From Streptomyces sp. H39-S7 (GTDB lineage: Bacteria; Actinomycetota; Actinomycetes; Streptomycetales; Streptomycetaceae), in assembly GCF_027158205.1 (NCBI RefSeq), contig NZ_JAPVLU010000022.1, positions 1-43,460 of the forward strand: 43,460 bases of DNA, written 5' to 3'. Under the pieces are notes generated by a model. It was not told the origin of the DNA, made no database searches, and saw only the letters and a list, made by a program, of their open reading frames with translations. The position numbers and the translations under genes are program-made. Of this stretch, positions 27,520 through 36,460 are shown piece after piece; the first letter of the stretch is position 1; each line of letters begins with the position of its first letter.

Positions 27520-27692
27520 TTCGGTCCGGCACGAGCTGGTCCGGCACGTTCCGCGCGCCCTGGTCCGGCGCGCCCGTCAGCACGGTGCCACGGCCGGCGT
27601 GCTGTGGCGGCGCATCGGTGCGAGGGTGGGTCGCGGCGGCCCCGCGCACGGTCGGCGCGCGGCCGGCGACCAGCCTTTCCGGCCCCGATGAC
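27520..27692. other. Spacer with CTGGTCCGGC repeats
   Basis: Just after the phosphatase stop, copies of (C)TGGTCCGGC(A/G)CG occur near 27535 and 27560, with a related GGTCCGGC at 27522. No gene is supported. It is followed by a terminator and then the SPFH promoter region. Confidence 0.4.
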
Positions 27693-27737
27693 GCAGCCCC
27701 GGCGCACGTGGACACCCCCTCCGTGCCCCGGGGCTGC
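27693..27737. terminator. Terminator after the SpoIIE-type phosphatase
   Basis: Arms 27693-27702 and 27728-27737 are a perfect 10-bp inverted repeat (GCAGCCCCGG/CCGGGGCTGC), extended inside by GCACG (27704-27708) with CGTGC (27722-27726). It lies 174 bases after the stop codon. Confidence 0.7.
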
Positions 27738-27846
27738 ATCGCGTTCTCATCCCCCGTGTCCCCGACAGGCCCCCCGTCCCGATTAATGTGTTATCACTAA
27801 GCTAGCTGCGCGAACGAGCGCGGCGAGCATCGTGAACGGGGGACCC

Positions 27847-28794
27847 ATGTCCGAGAACCACACCGGCGATCTCCAGCCCGAGATCCCTGAAATGCCCGCC
27901 CCGAAGGTCACCGAGCGGGTGGCCGCCGGCATGCCGGGGCTGCCCTTCCTGCTGATCGCCTTCCCGGTGCTCTTCGGCGGCATCGCGCTCTTCGCCTTCG
28001 GCATCGTCCAGGCCAAGGAGAGCGGCGGAGCGCTCGCGGGCGCCCTGATCGGCGCCGGCGTGGTGATCGCCCTCGCGGCCTTCATCACCATGTTCGGCCT
28101 CACCCAGGTCGCCCCCGGCGAGGCCCGCGTCTGCCAGCTCTTCGGCCGCTACCAGGGCACCATCCGCCAGGACGGGCTGCGTTGGGTGAACCCGTTCACC
28201 AGCCGCCGCAAGATCTCCACCCGGATCCGCAACCACGAGACCGCGGTCCTGAAGGTCAACGACTCGTACGGCAACCCGATCGAACTGGCCGCCGTCGTCG
28301 TCTGGCAGGTCAGGGACTCCGCACAGGCGGTCTTCGAGGTCGACGACTTCGTGGAGTTCATCGCGATCCAGACCGACACCGCCGTCCGGCACATCGCCAC
28401 CAACTACCCGTACGACGCGCACGACGTGGAGGGCCTGTCGCTGCGCGGCAACGCCGAGGAAATCACCGAGAAGCTCTCCGTCGAGATCGCCGCCCGGGTC
28501 GGCGCGGCCGGCGTGAAGATCATCGAATCCCGCTTCACGCACCTCGCGTACGCCCCCGAGATCGCCTCCGCGATGCTCCAGCGCCAGCAGGCCGGCGCGA
28601 TCGTGGCCGCCCGCCAGACCATCGTCGAGGGAGCGGTCGGCATGGTCGAGTCCGCTCTCCTCCGGATCTCCGAGCAGGGCATCGTGGAGCTCGACGAGGA
28701 GCGCAAGGCCGCCATGGTCAGCAACCTGCTCGTGGTCCTGTGCGGCGACCGCGCCGCACAGCCCGTACTCAACACCGGGACCCTCTACCAGTGA
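27847..28794 (+). CDS. SPFH / band 7 domain membrane protein
   Basis: The 315-residue protein has two adjacent membrane helices (about 34-54 and 62-84) followed by a classic SPFH domain (GRYQGTIRQDGLRWVNPF, then ELAAVVVWQVRDSAQAVFEVDDF, ending in ...ASAMLQRQQAGAIVAARQ). SPFH proteins oligomerise at the membrane and organise microdomains or scaffold proteases. The ATG at 27847 is preceded by GGGGGA; GTG 27832 is in frame upstream. Its stop overlaps the next small RHH gene by 4 bases, which ties the two functions together. Upstream sequence near 27782-27800 is AT-richer and may be the promoter. Confidence 0.9.
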   Translation: MSENHTGDLQPEIPEMPAPKVTERVAAGMPGLPFLLIAFPVLFGGIALFAFGIVQAKESGGALAGALIGAGVVIALAAFITMFGLTQVAPGEARVCQLFGRYQGTIRQDGLRWVNPFTSRRKISTRIRNHETAVLKVNDSYGNPIELAAVVVWQVRDSAQAVFEVDDFVEFIAIQTDTAVRHIATNYPYDAHDVEGLSLRGNAEEITEKLSVEIAARVGAAGVKIIESRFTHLAYAPEIASAMLQRQQAGAIVAARQTIVEGAVGMVESALLRISEQGIVELDEERKAAMVSNLLVVLCGDRAAQPVLNTGTLYQ

Positions 28795-29033
28795 CGGAAC
28801 CCACCGGCCGCACCGCCCGCAAACAGGTGCTGCTGCGGCTCGACCCCGCCGTCCACGACGCCATCGCGACGTGGGCGGCGAACGAGCTCCGCAGCACCAA
28901 CGCGCAGATCGAGTTCCTGCTGCGCCGCGCGCTCGCCGAGGCCGGGCGCCTCCCCGGCGCCGCCAAGCCGATCGCCCGCCGGGGCCGGCCGCCCCGGACG
29001 GCAGAGCCGCAGGAGGACCCGAACGAGAGCTAG
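28791..29033 (+). CDS. Small Arc/RHH-type protein coupled to the SPFH gene
   Basis: An 80-residue basic protein. Residues 8-45 (RKQVLLRLDPAVHDAIATWA then NAQIEFLLRRAL) read as a ribbon-helix-helix motif of the Arc/MetJ type; the tail is a Pro/Arg-rich extension. It starts at GTG 28791, overlapping the SPFH stop (GTGA). RHH proteins are usually DNA-binding dimers, so it may be a regulator or a partner of the SPFH protein. No toxin gene accompanies it. Confidence 0.78.
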   Translation: MTEPTGRTARKQVLLRLDPAVHDAIATWAANELRSTNAQIEFLLRRALAEAGRLPGAAKPIARRGRPPRTAEPQEDPNES

Positions 29034-29060
29034 GAGAACCTGACCGACCTGCGAGAACGC

Positions 29061-29105
29061 ACTACACACCACGTCTATACACAGCACGTATACACGTCAT
29101 GTAGA
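29061..29105. promoter_or_regulatory. Candidate PadR operator
   Basis: An AT-rich patch in a GC-rich context contains CTATAC (29075-29080) and GTATAC (29088-29093) and outer inverted CTACA (29062-29066) / TGTAG (29100-29104). It ends 9 bases before the padR ATG. PadR regulators typically bind TATAC-containing dyads upstream of their own gene, so this is a good autorepression site. It would also contain the promoter. Confidence 0.55.
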
Positions 29106-29113
29106 GTGCTCGC

Positions 29114-29638
29114 ATGTCAATCGGCCACACCCTGCTCGGGCTTCTTGAGTCCGGCCCACGCCATGGTTACGACCTCAAGCGCGCCTTCGACGAACGCTTC
29201 GGCCACGACCGCCCGCTGCACTACGGGCAGGTCTATTCGACGATGGCCCGGCTGCTGAAGAACGGGCTCGTGGAGGTCGAGGGCATAGAGCCCGGCGCCG
29301 GCCCCGAGCGCAAGCGCTACGCGATCACCGACGCCGGACTGACCGACGTCGAAACGTGGCTCGCCCAGCCCGAGAAGGCCGAACCGTACCTGCAGACGAC
29401 CCTCTACACGAAGGTCGTCCTCGCACTGCTGACCGGCCGCAGCGCCGTCGACCTGCTGGACACCCAGCGCGCCGAACACCTGCGCCTCATGCGCGAGCTG
29501 ACCCGCCGCAAGTCCAGCGGCGACCTCGCCGACCAGCTCATCTGCGACCACGCCCTCTTCCACCTCGAAGCGGACCTGCGGTGGCTGGAACTCACCGCCG
29601 CCCGGCTCGACCAGCTCGCGACGGAGGTACGCAAGTGA
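29114..29638 (+). CDS. PadR-family transcriptional regulator
   Basis: The 174-residue protein begins with the PadR winged helix: HTLLGLLESGPRHGYDLKRAF, followed by YGQVYSTMARLLKNGLVEV (recognition helix and wing) and ERKRYAITDAG. The C-terminal half is a helical dimerisation domain. Many PadR proteins repress a drug-export ABC transporter in the same operon, and here the ATP-binding subunit starts inside the padR stop (GTGA). It probably responds to a toxic small molecule. The candidate operator is directly upstream. Confidence 0.92.
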   Translation: MSIGHTLLGLLESGPRHGYDLKRAFDERFGHDRPLHYGQVYSTMARLLKNGLVEVEGIEPGAGPERKRYAITDAGLTDVETWLAQPEKAEPYLQTTLYTKVVLALLTGRSAVDLLDTQRAEHLRLMRELTRRKSSGDLADQLICDHALFHLEADLRWLELTAARLDQLATEVRK

Positions 29639-30336
29639 CCAGCTCGACCCCCCAGGCCGGCGCGCCACTCCTCTCCGCCGACGCCCTGCACAAGACCTAC
29701 GGCCCCACCCCCGCCCTGGACGGCGCCGACTTCACCATCCGCTCCGGCGAGGTCGTGGCCGTCATGGGCCCCTCCGGCTCCGGAAAGTCGACACTCCTGC
29801 ACTGCCTTGCCGGCATCGTGCGGCCCGACGCCGGCAAGGTCCTCTACCGCGGGGAGGAGCTGTCCGCCATGTCCGACGCCCAGCGCAGCGCCCTGCGCCG
29901 CGGCGACTTCGGATTCGTCTTCCAGTTCGGCCAGCTCGTCCCCGAACTGACCTGCGTCGAGAACGTCGCGCTGCCGCTCCGGCTCAACGGCACCAAGCGC
30001 AAGGAGGCCGAGCGCCTCGCCACCGAGTGGATGCACCGGCTCGAGGTCGACGACCTCGGCCACAAGCGCCCCGGCGAGGTCTCCGGCGGCCAGGGCCAGC
30101 GCGTCGCGGTGGCCCGCGCACTCGTCGGCGGACCCCGCGTGATCTTCGCGGACGAACCCACCGGCGCCCTGGACTCCCTCAACGGCGAACGCGTCATGCG
30201 GCTGCTCACCGACGCCGCCCGCGACACCGGCGCGGCCGTCGTCCTGGTCACCCACGAAGCACGGGTCGCCGCGTACTCCGACCGCGAGATCATCGTGCGC
30301 GACGGCAAGTCCCGCGACATGGAGCGCGTCGCGTGA
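29635..30336 (+). CDS. ABC transporter ATP-binding protein (MacB/LolD-like)
   Basis: The 233-residue protein has Walker A (GPSGSGKST), the Q-loop (VFQFGQL), the signature VSGGQGQR, Walker B (VIFADEPTGALDS) and the switch His (VTHEA). The DEPTGALDS form and its pairing with an FtsX-type permease place it in the MacB/LolD export group. GTG 29635 overlaps the padR stop, and its own stop overlaps the permease start. Confidence 0.93.
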   Translation: MTSSTPQAGAPLLSADALHKTYGPTPALDGADFTIRSGEVVAVMGPSGSGKSTLLHCLAGIVRPDAGKVLYRGEELSAMSDAQRSALRRGDFGFVFQFGQLVPELTCVENVALPLRLNGTKRKEAERLATEWMHRLEVDDLGHKRPGEVSGGQGQRVAVARALVGGPRVIFADEPTGALDSLNGERVMRLLTDAARDTGAAVVLVTHEARVAAYSDREIIVRDGKSRDMERVA

Positions 30337-32753
30337 GCCCCGACCGTACGACGCCCACCGACGCTCCCACGCCGACCGCCCCCCGCACCGACGCCCGCAC
30401 ATGGGCCCGTGACCTCGCCCTCGGCGCCCGCTTCACGCTCGCCGGCGGCAGGGAAGGCTGGATCCGCAACCTGCTGACCGCCGTCGGCGTCGGCCTCGGC
30501 GTGGCCGTCCTGCTGCTCGCCGCCGCCGTCCCGGCGATGCTGGACGCCCGCTCGCACCGCAGCAACGCCCGCGACGACCTGTACTTCGGCGAGAAACTGC
30601 GACCGACCGCCTCGACGATGCTGGTCGACAACACCGACACCACGTACCACGACGACGACGTCCACGGCCGGGCCCTGCGCCCCGACGGCGACAAGCCGCC
30701 GGTACCGCCCGGCCTGACGAAGATCCCGGCCCCCGGCGAGATGGTGGTCTCCCCCGCGCTCGGGAAACTCCTGGACTCCCCCGACGGCAAGCTGCTCAAG
30801 GAGCGGCTCGACTACCGCGTCACCGGCACCATCGCCAAGAGCGGCCTGCTCGGCCCCAAGGAACTCGTCTACTACGCGGGCGACGACACCCTCACCGACG
30901 CCCACGCCACCCGCATCGACAAGATCGGCGGCACGCAGCAGAACTCCGAGGGCCTCGGGGCGATCCTGACCCTGCTCGTCATCATCGGCCTCGTCGTGCT
31001 GCTGATGCCGGTGGCCATCCTGATCGCCACCGCCGTCCGCTTCGGCGGCGAACGCCGCGACCGGCGGCTCGCCGCACTGCGCCTGGTCGGCGCCGACTCC
31101 CGCATGACCCGCCGCATCGCGGCCGGCGAAGCACTGGTCGGCGCCCTCGCCGGACTCGTCTTCGGCCTCGGGTTCTTCCTCCTGGGACGGCACTTCACCG
31201 GACAGATCGAGCTCTACCGGATGAGCGTCTTCCCCTCCGACGTCCGGCCCGGCACCGGCCTCGCCCTGCTCATCGTGCTCGGCGTCCCCGCCGCGGCCGT
31301 CGCCGTCACCGTCCTCGCGCTGCGCGGCATCGCCATCGAACCCCTCGGCGTCGTCCGCAACGCGGCGCTGCGCAAGCGCCGCCTGTGGTGGCGGCTGCTC
31401 ATCCCCGTCGCCGGCCTGGCGCTGCTGGCCCCCCTGTTCGGCGCCATCCAGGGCACCGCGGACGTCAACCCCTACCAGGTCTCGGCCGGCGCGATCCTGC
31501 TGCTCGTCGGCGTCACCGCCGTCCTGCCCTGGTTCGTCGAACTGATCGTCAACCGCTTCGGCGGCGGCCGGGTCCCCTGGCAGCTCGCCACCCGCCGCCT
31601 GCAGCTCAACAGCGGTGCGTCCGCCCGGATGGTCAACGGCATCACCGTCGCGGTCGCCGGGGCCATCGCCCTGCAGATGCTGTTCAGCGGCATCGAGAAC
31701 GACTTCACCTCCAGCACCGGCAAGGACCCGGACCGGGCCCAGATGCAGGCGAGCGTCGAGGTCGCGAACGGCCCGCAGGCGAACGCCGCGATCAGCGCGT
31801 ACCGGACCACCCCCGGAGTGCGCTCGGCGCTCGGACTCGTCCAGACGTTCGCCATCCCCGACGGCGCCGCGGCCAAGGCGAAAGCCACCGGCGGCCCCGA
31901 CGCGATCAACGAGATCTCCTCCTTCCCGGTGACCGTCGGCGACTGCGCCGCGCTCGCGGAGATCGCCGCCGTCGGCGACTGCGCCGACGGCAGCGTCTAC
32001 CGCGTCCTGCCGGACGCCTCGTACCTGTCCGACGCGCCCGCCCTCCCCGCGCCCGGCGGACGGATCGACCTCAACAGCCCGGAGGACGGCGTCTTCACCG
32101 GACCCCCGCACCCGTGGGCCGCCCCGGCGCACACCCGCACGGTCAAGGCCCGCAAGAGCCCCAACGGCGACGTGGAGTGGGGCATCCTCGCCACCCCCGC
32201 CGCCCTGGACGTGGCCGGCACACAGGAACCGCGCGCCAAGGTGCTCATCAAACTCGACCCGCAACGGCCCGACGCCGAAGAATACGTCCGCAACACCACG
32301 GCCCGGCTCGGCGCCGGCGCGGAGACCTACACCCTCGAAAGCACCCGAACGGCGCGCAAGTACACCAGCATCAAGCGCGGCCTGCTCATCGGCGCGGTCA
32401 CCACCCTGCTGCTGATCGGCGTCAGCCTGCTGGTCTCGATGCTGGAGCAGCTGCGCGAACGCAAGAAGCTGCTCGCGGTACTGATCGCCTTCGGCACCCG
32501 GCGCTCCACCCTCGGGCTGTCCGTGCTGTGGCAGACCGCCCTACCGGTAGCCCTCGGCCTGTCCCTGGCCGTCGTCGGGGGCCTCGGACTCGGCTCCGTG
32601 CTGCTGAAGATGGTCGGCGCACCCATCCGCCTGGACTGGGCGAGCGCCGCGACCATGTCGGGTGTCGGGGCGGGCGTCGTCCTGCTCGTCACCCTGTTCA
32701 GCCTGCCGCCGCTGTGGCGCATGATGCGCCCGGACGGCCTGCGGACCGAGTAG
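30333..32753 (+). CDS. ABC transporter permease, FtsX family
   Basis: An 806-residue membrane protein with two FtsX-type halves. The first membrane helix (about 46-68, LLTAVGVGLGVAVLLLAAA) precedes a large extracytoplasmic loop, then clustered helices in 205-420 and again in the last 130 residues. With the ATPase upstream it forms an exporter or mechanotransmission complex. Part of one PadR-ATPase-permease operon with 4-base overlaps throughout, which indicates strict co-translation. Substrate unknown, most likely a hydrophobic or antimicrobial compound. Confidence 0.9.
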   Translation: MSPDRTTPTDAPTPTAPRTDARTWARDLALGARFTLAGGREGWIRNLLTAVGVGLGVAVLLLAAAVPAMLDARSHRSNARDDLYFGEKLRPTASTMLVDNTDTTYHDDDVHGRALRPDGDKPPVPPGLTKIPAPGEMVVSPALGKLLDSPDGKLLKERLDYRVTGTIAKSGLLGPKELVYYAGDDTLTDAHATRIDKIGGTQQNSEGLGAILTLLVIIGLVVLLMPVAILIATAVRFGGERRDRRLAALRLVGADSRMTRRIAAGEALVGALAGLVFGLGFFLLGRHFTGQIELYRMSVFPSDVRPGTGLALLIVLGVPAAAVAVTVLALRGIAIEPLGVVRNAALRKRRLWWRLLIPVAGLALLAPLFGAIQGTADVNPYQVSAGAILLLVGVTAVLPWFVELIVNRFGGGRVPWQLATRRLQLNSGASARMVNGITVAVAGAIALQMLFSGIENDFTSSTGKDPDRAQMQASVEVANGPQANAAISAYRTTPGVRSALGLVQTFAIPDGAAAKAKATGGPDAINEISSFPVTVGDCAALAEIAAVGDCADGSVYRVLPDASYLSDAPALPAPGGRIDLNSPEDGVFTGPPHPWAAPAHTRTVKARKSPNGDVEWGILATPAALDVAGTQEPRAKVLIKLDPQRPDAEEYVRNTTARLGAGAETYTLESTRTARKYTSIKRGLLIGAVTTLLLIGVSLLVSMLEQLRERKKLLAVLIAFGTRRSTLGLSVLWQTALPVALGLSLAVVGGLGLGSVLLKMVGAPIRLDWASAATMSGVGAGVVLLVTLFSLPPLWRMMRPDGLRTE

Positions 32754-32786
32754 TCCACCGGCACGCGTCGGCCGGGCCTGCTTCCC

Positions 32787-33749
32787 TCAGGCCCGGCCGG
32801 CGTCCTCCGCCGCGTCATCCTCATCCAGGACGCGGACCGGCAGCGGCCGCAGCGCCTCGCGCAGCGCGGCCGCGAAGGCCGTGAACTCCTCCGCACGGGC
32901 GGTCCCGCTCCGCATCGCGAGCGCGATCCGCCGCGACGGCGCCGGATCCGCGAAGTACCCCGTCGACAACTGGTCGTTGCGCCCCGTCTCCACCAGCAGC
33001 GCGGTCCGCGGCAGCAACGTCACCCCGAGCCCGCCGGCGACCAACTGCACGAGCGTGGACAACCCGGCCGCGGTCGTCGTCACCGGCACCCCGCCCGGCC
33101 GCCCCGCCTCCCGGCAGATGTCGAGCGCCTGATCCCGCAGGCAGTGCCCCTCGTCGAGCAGCAGCAGGTCCATCTCCCGCAGCGCCTCCCGCGGGATGGC
33201 CTGCCGCCCGGCCAGCCAGTGCCCCTGCGGCGCCACCACGGCAAAGTCCTCGTCGAACAGCGGCAGTTCGGTCACCCCCGGCATCCCGAGCGGCACCGCG
33301 AGCAGCAGCAGGTCCAGCCGCCCGCCGGTCAGCCCCTCCAGGAGCGACGACGTCTGCTCCTCGTGCACCTGCAGATCCAGCGCCGGGTACCGGAGGTGCA
33401 CCAGCCGCAGCACCGTCGGCAGCAGATACGGCGCGACGGTCGGGATCACCCCGAGCCGCAGCACCCCGGTGAACGGCGCCCGCGCCGCCTCCGCCTCCTC
33501 CATCAGCTCCCCCACGGCGTCGAGCACGCTCCGTGTCCGCGCGGCGATCCGCTCCCCGGCGGCGGTGAGCAGCACCTTCCGCGTCGTCCGCTCGACCAGC
33601 TGCACCCCCAACGTCTCCTCCAACGCGGCAACCGCCCCGGACAGCGCCGGCTGACTCGTCCCGATGGACGCCGCCGCATCCCGAAAGTGCAGGTACTCGG
33701 CCACAGCGGCGAAGGCCCGCAACTGGGGGAGGCTGGGCTGCTTGCTCAT
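32787..33749 (-). CDS. oxyR: Hydrogen-peroxide sensor OxyR (LysR family)
   Basis: The 320-residue protein has an N-terminal LysR helix-turn-helix (LRAFAAVAEYLHFRDAAASIGTSQ split at the turn) and a regulatory domain with the redox pair in HCLRDQALDIC, near 206 and 215, in the CxxxxxxxxC arrangement of OxyR. It is divergent from ahpC, the classic actinobacterial arrangement in which oxidised OxyR activates ahpCD and its own gene. ATG 33749 gives MSKQPSLPQLRAF. Confidence 0.93.
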   Translation of the reverse strand: MSKQPSLPQLRAFAAVAEYLHFRDAAASIGTSQPALSGAVAALEETLGVQLVERTTRKVLLTAAGERIAARTRSVLDAVGELMEEAEAARAPFTGVLRLGVIPTVAPYLLPTVLRLVHLRYPALDLQVHEEQTSSLLEGLTGGRLDLLLLAVPLGMPGVTELPLFDEDFAVVAPQGHWLAGRQAIPREALREMDLLLLDEGHCLRDQALDICREAGRPGGVPVTTTAAGLSTLVQLVAGGLGVTLLPRTALLVETGRNDQLSTGYFADPAPSRRIALAMRSGTARAEEFTAFAAALREALRPLPVRVLDEDDAAEDAGRA

Positions 33750-33896
33750 GGCCGCTCCGGGGCTACTGATAGGTCACTCCGATCAACGTGGTCGAGTCTA
33801 GCTATTTCTGCGATCAATGATCTCCATGGGAAGCTCTTATACGTCCAACCCTCTGGAAAGCCCCAAAAAGGATTTCCTACGTTACAAGGAGAGCGC
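33750..33896. promoter_or_regulatory. oxyR-ahpC divergent regulatory region
   Basis: The 147-bp spacer is AT-richer than its surroundings. It contains ATAG at 33769-33772, GATCA at 33781-33785, CTAT near 33801-33804 and GATCAATGATC near 33812-33822. ATAG/CTAT tetrads spaced by a helical turn are the OxyR recognition pattern, so this is the likely OxyR site. TTATACG near 33838-33844 could be the ahpC -10, and AAGGAGA (33887-33893) is its ribosome-binding site. Exact OxyR contacts cannot be set by eye. Confidence 0.6.
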
Positions 33897-34451
33897 GTGC
33901 TCACTGTCGGTGACAAGTTCCCCACCTACGACCTGACCGCCTGCGTCGACCTCGACGCGGACAAGGCCTTCGCCCAGATCGACCACAAGTCGTACGAGGG
34001 CAAGTGGCGTGTGGTGTTCTTCTGGCCGAAGGACTTCACCTTCGTCTGCCCGACCGAGATCGCCGCGTTCGGCAAGCTGAACGACGAGTTCGCCGACCGC
34101 GACGCGCAGATCCTCGGTGTTTCCGGGGACTCCGAGTTCGTGCACCACGCCTGGCGCAAGGACCACGCCGATCTGCGTGACCTGCCGTTCCCGATGCTCG
34201 CGGACTCCAAGCACGAGCTCATGCGCGACTGCGGCGTCGAGGGCGAGGACGGCTTCGCGCAGCGTGCCGTGTTCATCGTCGACCCCAACAACGAGATCCA
34301 GTTCACGATGGTGACCGCCGGCTCCGTGGGGCGTAACCCCAAGGAGGTGCTGCGGGTGCTGGACGCGCTGCAGACCGACGAGCTGTGCCCGTGCAACTGG
34401 AGCAAGGGCGAGACGACTCTCGACCCGGTCGCGCTCCTCTCGGGCGAGTGA
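33897..34451 (+). CDS. ahpC: Alkyl hydroperoxide reductase AhpC (2-Cys peroxiredoxin)
   Basis: The 184-residue protein has the peroxidatic cysteine in DFTFVCPTE (about residue 51) and a resolving-cysteine pair in ELCPCNW near 163-165, the CPC form seen in actinobacterial AhpC that works with AhpD. GTG 33897 has a clear AAGGAGA upstream; MLTVGDKFPTYDL matches homologs. It reduces hydrogen and organic peroxides and is co-transcribed with ahpD 6 bases downstream. Confidence 0.95.
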   Translation: MLTVGDKFPTYDLTACVDLDADKAFAQIDHKSYEGKWRVVFFWPKDFTFVCPTEIAAFGKLNDEFADRDAQILGVSGDSEFVHHAWRKDHADLRDLPFPMLADSKHELMRDCGVEGEDGFAQRAVFIVDPNNEIQFTMVTAGSVGRNPKEVLRVLDALQTDELCPCNWSKGETTLDPVALLSGE

Positions 34452-34457
34452 TCCGGT

Positions 34458-34991
34458 ATGTCACTGGACAACCTCAAGTCGGCGCTGCCCGACTACGCCA
34501 AGGACCTGAAGCTGAACCTCGGCTCGGTCATCGGTAACTCCGAGCTCCCGCAGCAGCAGCTGTGGGGCACGGTGCTCGCCGTCGCCATCGCGTCGCGTTC
34601 GCCGCGGGTGCTGCGCGAGCTGGAGCCGGAGGCGAAGGCCAACCTCTCGCCCGAGGCGTACACCGCCGCCAAGTCCGCTGCCGCGATCATGGCGATGAAC
34701 AACGTCTTCTACCGGACCCGGCACCTGCTGTCGGACCCGGAGTACGGCACGCTGCGCGCGGGGCTGCGGATGAACGTCATCGGCAACCCGGGTGTGGAGA
34801 AGGTCGACTTCGAGCTGTGGTCGCTGGCGGTCTCCGCCGTCAACGGCTGCGGCCAGTGCCTGGACTCGCACGAGGCCGTGCTGCGCAAGGCGGACGTCTC
34901 CCGCGAGACGATTCAGGAGGCGGTCAAGATCGCCGCCGTCGTGCAGGCGGTCGGCACGACGCTGGACGCCGAGGCCGTCATCACCGGCTGA
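34458..34991 (+). CDS. ahpD: Alkylhydroperoxidase AhpD
   Basis: The 177-residue protein has the catalytic CxxC and histidine in NGCGQCLDSHEA (Cys near 130 and 133) and the helical AhpD fold. It links AhpC to lipoamide and dihydrolipoamide dehydrogenase, thereby supplying reducing power. It starts 6 bases after the ahpC stop, forming a two-gene operon, and ends before a strong terminator. Confidence 0.95.
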   Translation: MSLDNLKSALPDYAKDLKLNLGSVIGNSELPQQQLWGTVLAVAIASRSPRVLRELEPEAKANLSPEAYTAAKSAAAIMAMNNVFYRTRHLLSDPEYGTLRAGLRMNVIGNPGVEKVDFELWSLAVSAVNGCGQCLDSHEAVLRKADVSRETIQEAVKIAAVVQAVGTTLDAEAVITG

Positions 34992-35011
34992 GCAGCCCTG
35001 ACGCGGTACGC

Positions 35012-35045
35012 GAAGGGCCCCCGACCTGATGGTCGGGGGCCCTTC
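35012..35045. terminator. Bidirectional terminator between ahpD and the AI-2E permease
   Basis: A perfect 15-bp stem (35012-35026 with 35031-35045) closes a TGAT loop. It lies 20 bases after the ahpD stop and 17 bases after the convergent permease stop. Confidence 0.88.
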
Positions 35046-35062
35046 TGTGCGTGCGGGGGAAG

Positions 35063-36460
35063 CTAGTCCGCTTCCGCCACGGCGGCGACCGGTGCCGGGG
35101 CGCCCGCGACCGCGACGTCGCGCGGGGCCGCCTCGGTGGCCACGGCGGCTTCCCGGGCGTGGGTGCGGAGGTAGCCGACGACGGTGTTCGTCACGGCGAC
35201 GAGCGGGACCGCGACGACGGCGCCGCCGATGCCGGCGATGAGCGAGCCGGCGGCGACGGAGAGGACCACGGCCAGCGGGTGGACGCGGACAGCGCGGCCG
35301 AGGATGAAGGGCTGCAGGATGTGCCCCTCGATCTGCTGGACCGCGAGCACCACGATGAGCACCATCAGGGCCGTGAACGGCCCCTCGGTCACGAGTGCGA
35401 CGACCATCGCCAGCGCGCCGGAGGCGACGGCGCCGACCAGCGGGACGAAGGCGGCGACGAAGATGACGACGGCCAGCGGCACGGCCATCGGCACGTTCAG
35501 GAACCAGATGCCGACGCCGATGAAGACGGCGTCGATGAGAGCCACGATCACCGTGCCGCGCACGTAGAGCGTCAGCGTCCGCCAGGCGCGCGGCCCGGCG
35601 CCCGCCAGTCCGTCGCGGGCGGCGGCGGGGAAGAGCTTGAGGGTCCAGTTCCAGATGTTGCGGCCGTCGTAGAGCAGGAAGAGCGTGCTGAACATCGCCA
35701 GCAGCACGCCGGTGAGCAGTTCGACGATGACGGTGACGCCCTGGAGCCCGGCGTCGGTGATCGCCTTGGTGTTGGTGCTGATGGTGTCGGTGAGGTTCGT
35801 GGCGATCTGGTTGATCTGGTCCTCGGTGACGTGGAACGGGCTGTTGAGGAGCCAGCGCTTCATCTCGGCGACGCCGTCGGTGAGCTTGGTGGACAGGTCG
35901 TCGACGTTGTCCATCACCTGCCAAACCACGAACCAGCCGACGAGGCCCATCAGCACGAAGCCGCCGACGAAGGTGATGCCGGTGGCGAGGCCGCGCGGGA
36001 CTCCGGCGCGCTTGAGGCGGCCGACGACGGGTTGCAGCAGGGCGGTGATGAGGAGGGCGGCGACGAAGGAGAGGACGACCAGCTGAATGGCGCCGATGAT
36101 CCGCATCAGCACCCAGACGGTGCCGGCCAGCACGAGCAGCCGCCAGGCGACCTCGGCGCCGACGCGCATGCTCCACGGCACGACGGCGAGCGGGTCGGGC
36201 AACTGGACGGCCGGTGCCTGCGGTGGGTGGACGGGGCCCGCCACGGCCTGGGGCGCGGGCCGCGGCTCCGAGGCGGAATCCGACCCGCGTTCGGTCTCCT
36301 GCGGGACGTCCTGCCCTGGCCCGGGTCTCGGCTTCGGCGGCGGGGCGTCGGGCTGTTCGTCCTGCTCGGCCGTCACCTCGGCGCGTCGCTCGTCGAGGCG
36401 GTCGGCGAGCTTGGCCAGCTTGGAGGCAGCCATCGCACTCCAGTGGCGCTTTTCCGACAT
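35063..36460 (-). CDS. AI-2E family transporter
   Basis: The 465-residue protein has a Pro/Glu-rich cytoplasmic N-terminus (about 1-95) and a membrane domain of the AI-2E transporter family (PF01594), with roughly eight helices between 100 and 420. The closing region QQIEGHILQPFILGRAVRVHPLAVVL is the family hallmark (here given across two pieces). Members have varied roles, including autoinducer or ion transport; the substrate is open. ATG 36460 is used; ATG 36433 is also possible. Confidence 0.85.
   Translation of the reverse strand: MSEKRHWSAMAASKLAKLADRLDERRAEVTAEQDEQPDAPPPKPRPGPGQDVPQETERGSDSASEPRPAPQAVAGPVHPPQAPAVQLPDPLAVVPWSMRVGAEVAWRLLVLAGTVWVLMRIIGAIQLVVLSFVAALLITALLQPVVGRLKRAGVPRGLATGITFVGGFVLMGLVGWFVVWQVMDNVDDLSTKLTDGVAEMKRWLLNSPFHVTEDQINQIATNLTDTISTNTKAITDAGLQGVTVIVELLTGVLLAMFSTLFLLYDGRNIWNWTLKLFPAAARDGLAGAGPRAWRTLTLYVRGTVIVALIDAVFIGVGIWFLNVPMAVPLAVVIFVAAFVPLVGAVASGALAMVVALVTEGPFTALMVLIVVLAVQQIEGHILQPFILGRAVRVHPLAVVLSVAAGSLIAGIGGAVVAVPLVAVTNTVVGYLRTHAREAAVATEAAPRDVAVAGAPAPVAAVAEAD

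Noticed and set aside
29844..32264. Minus-strand 806-codon frame opposite the ABC genes
   Set aside because: It is a GC-skew shadow of the PadR-ABC operon, without recognisable motifs.
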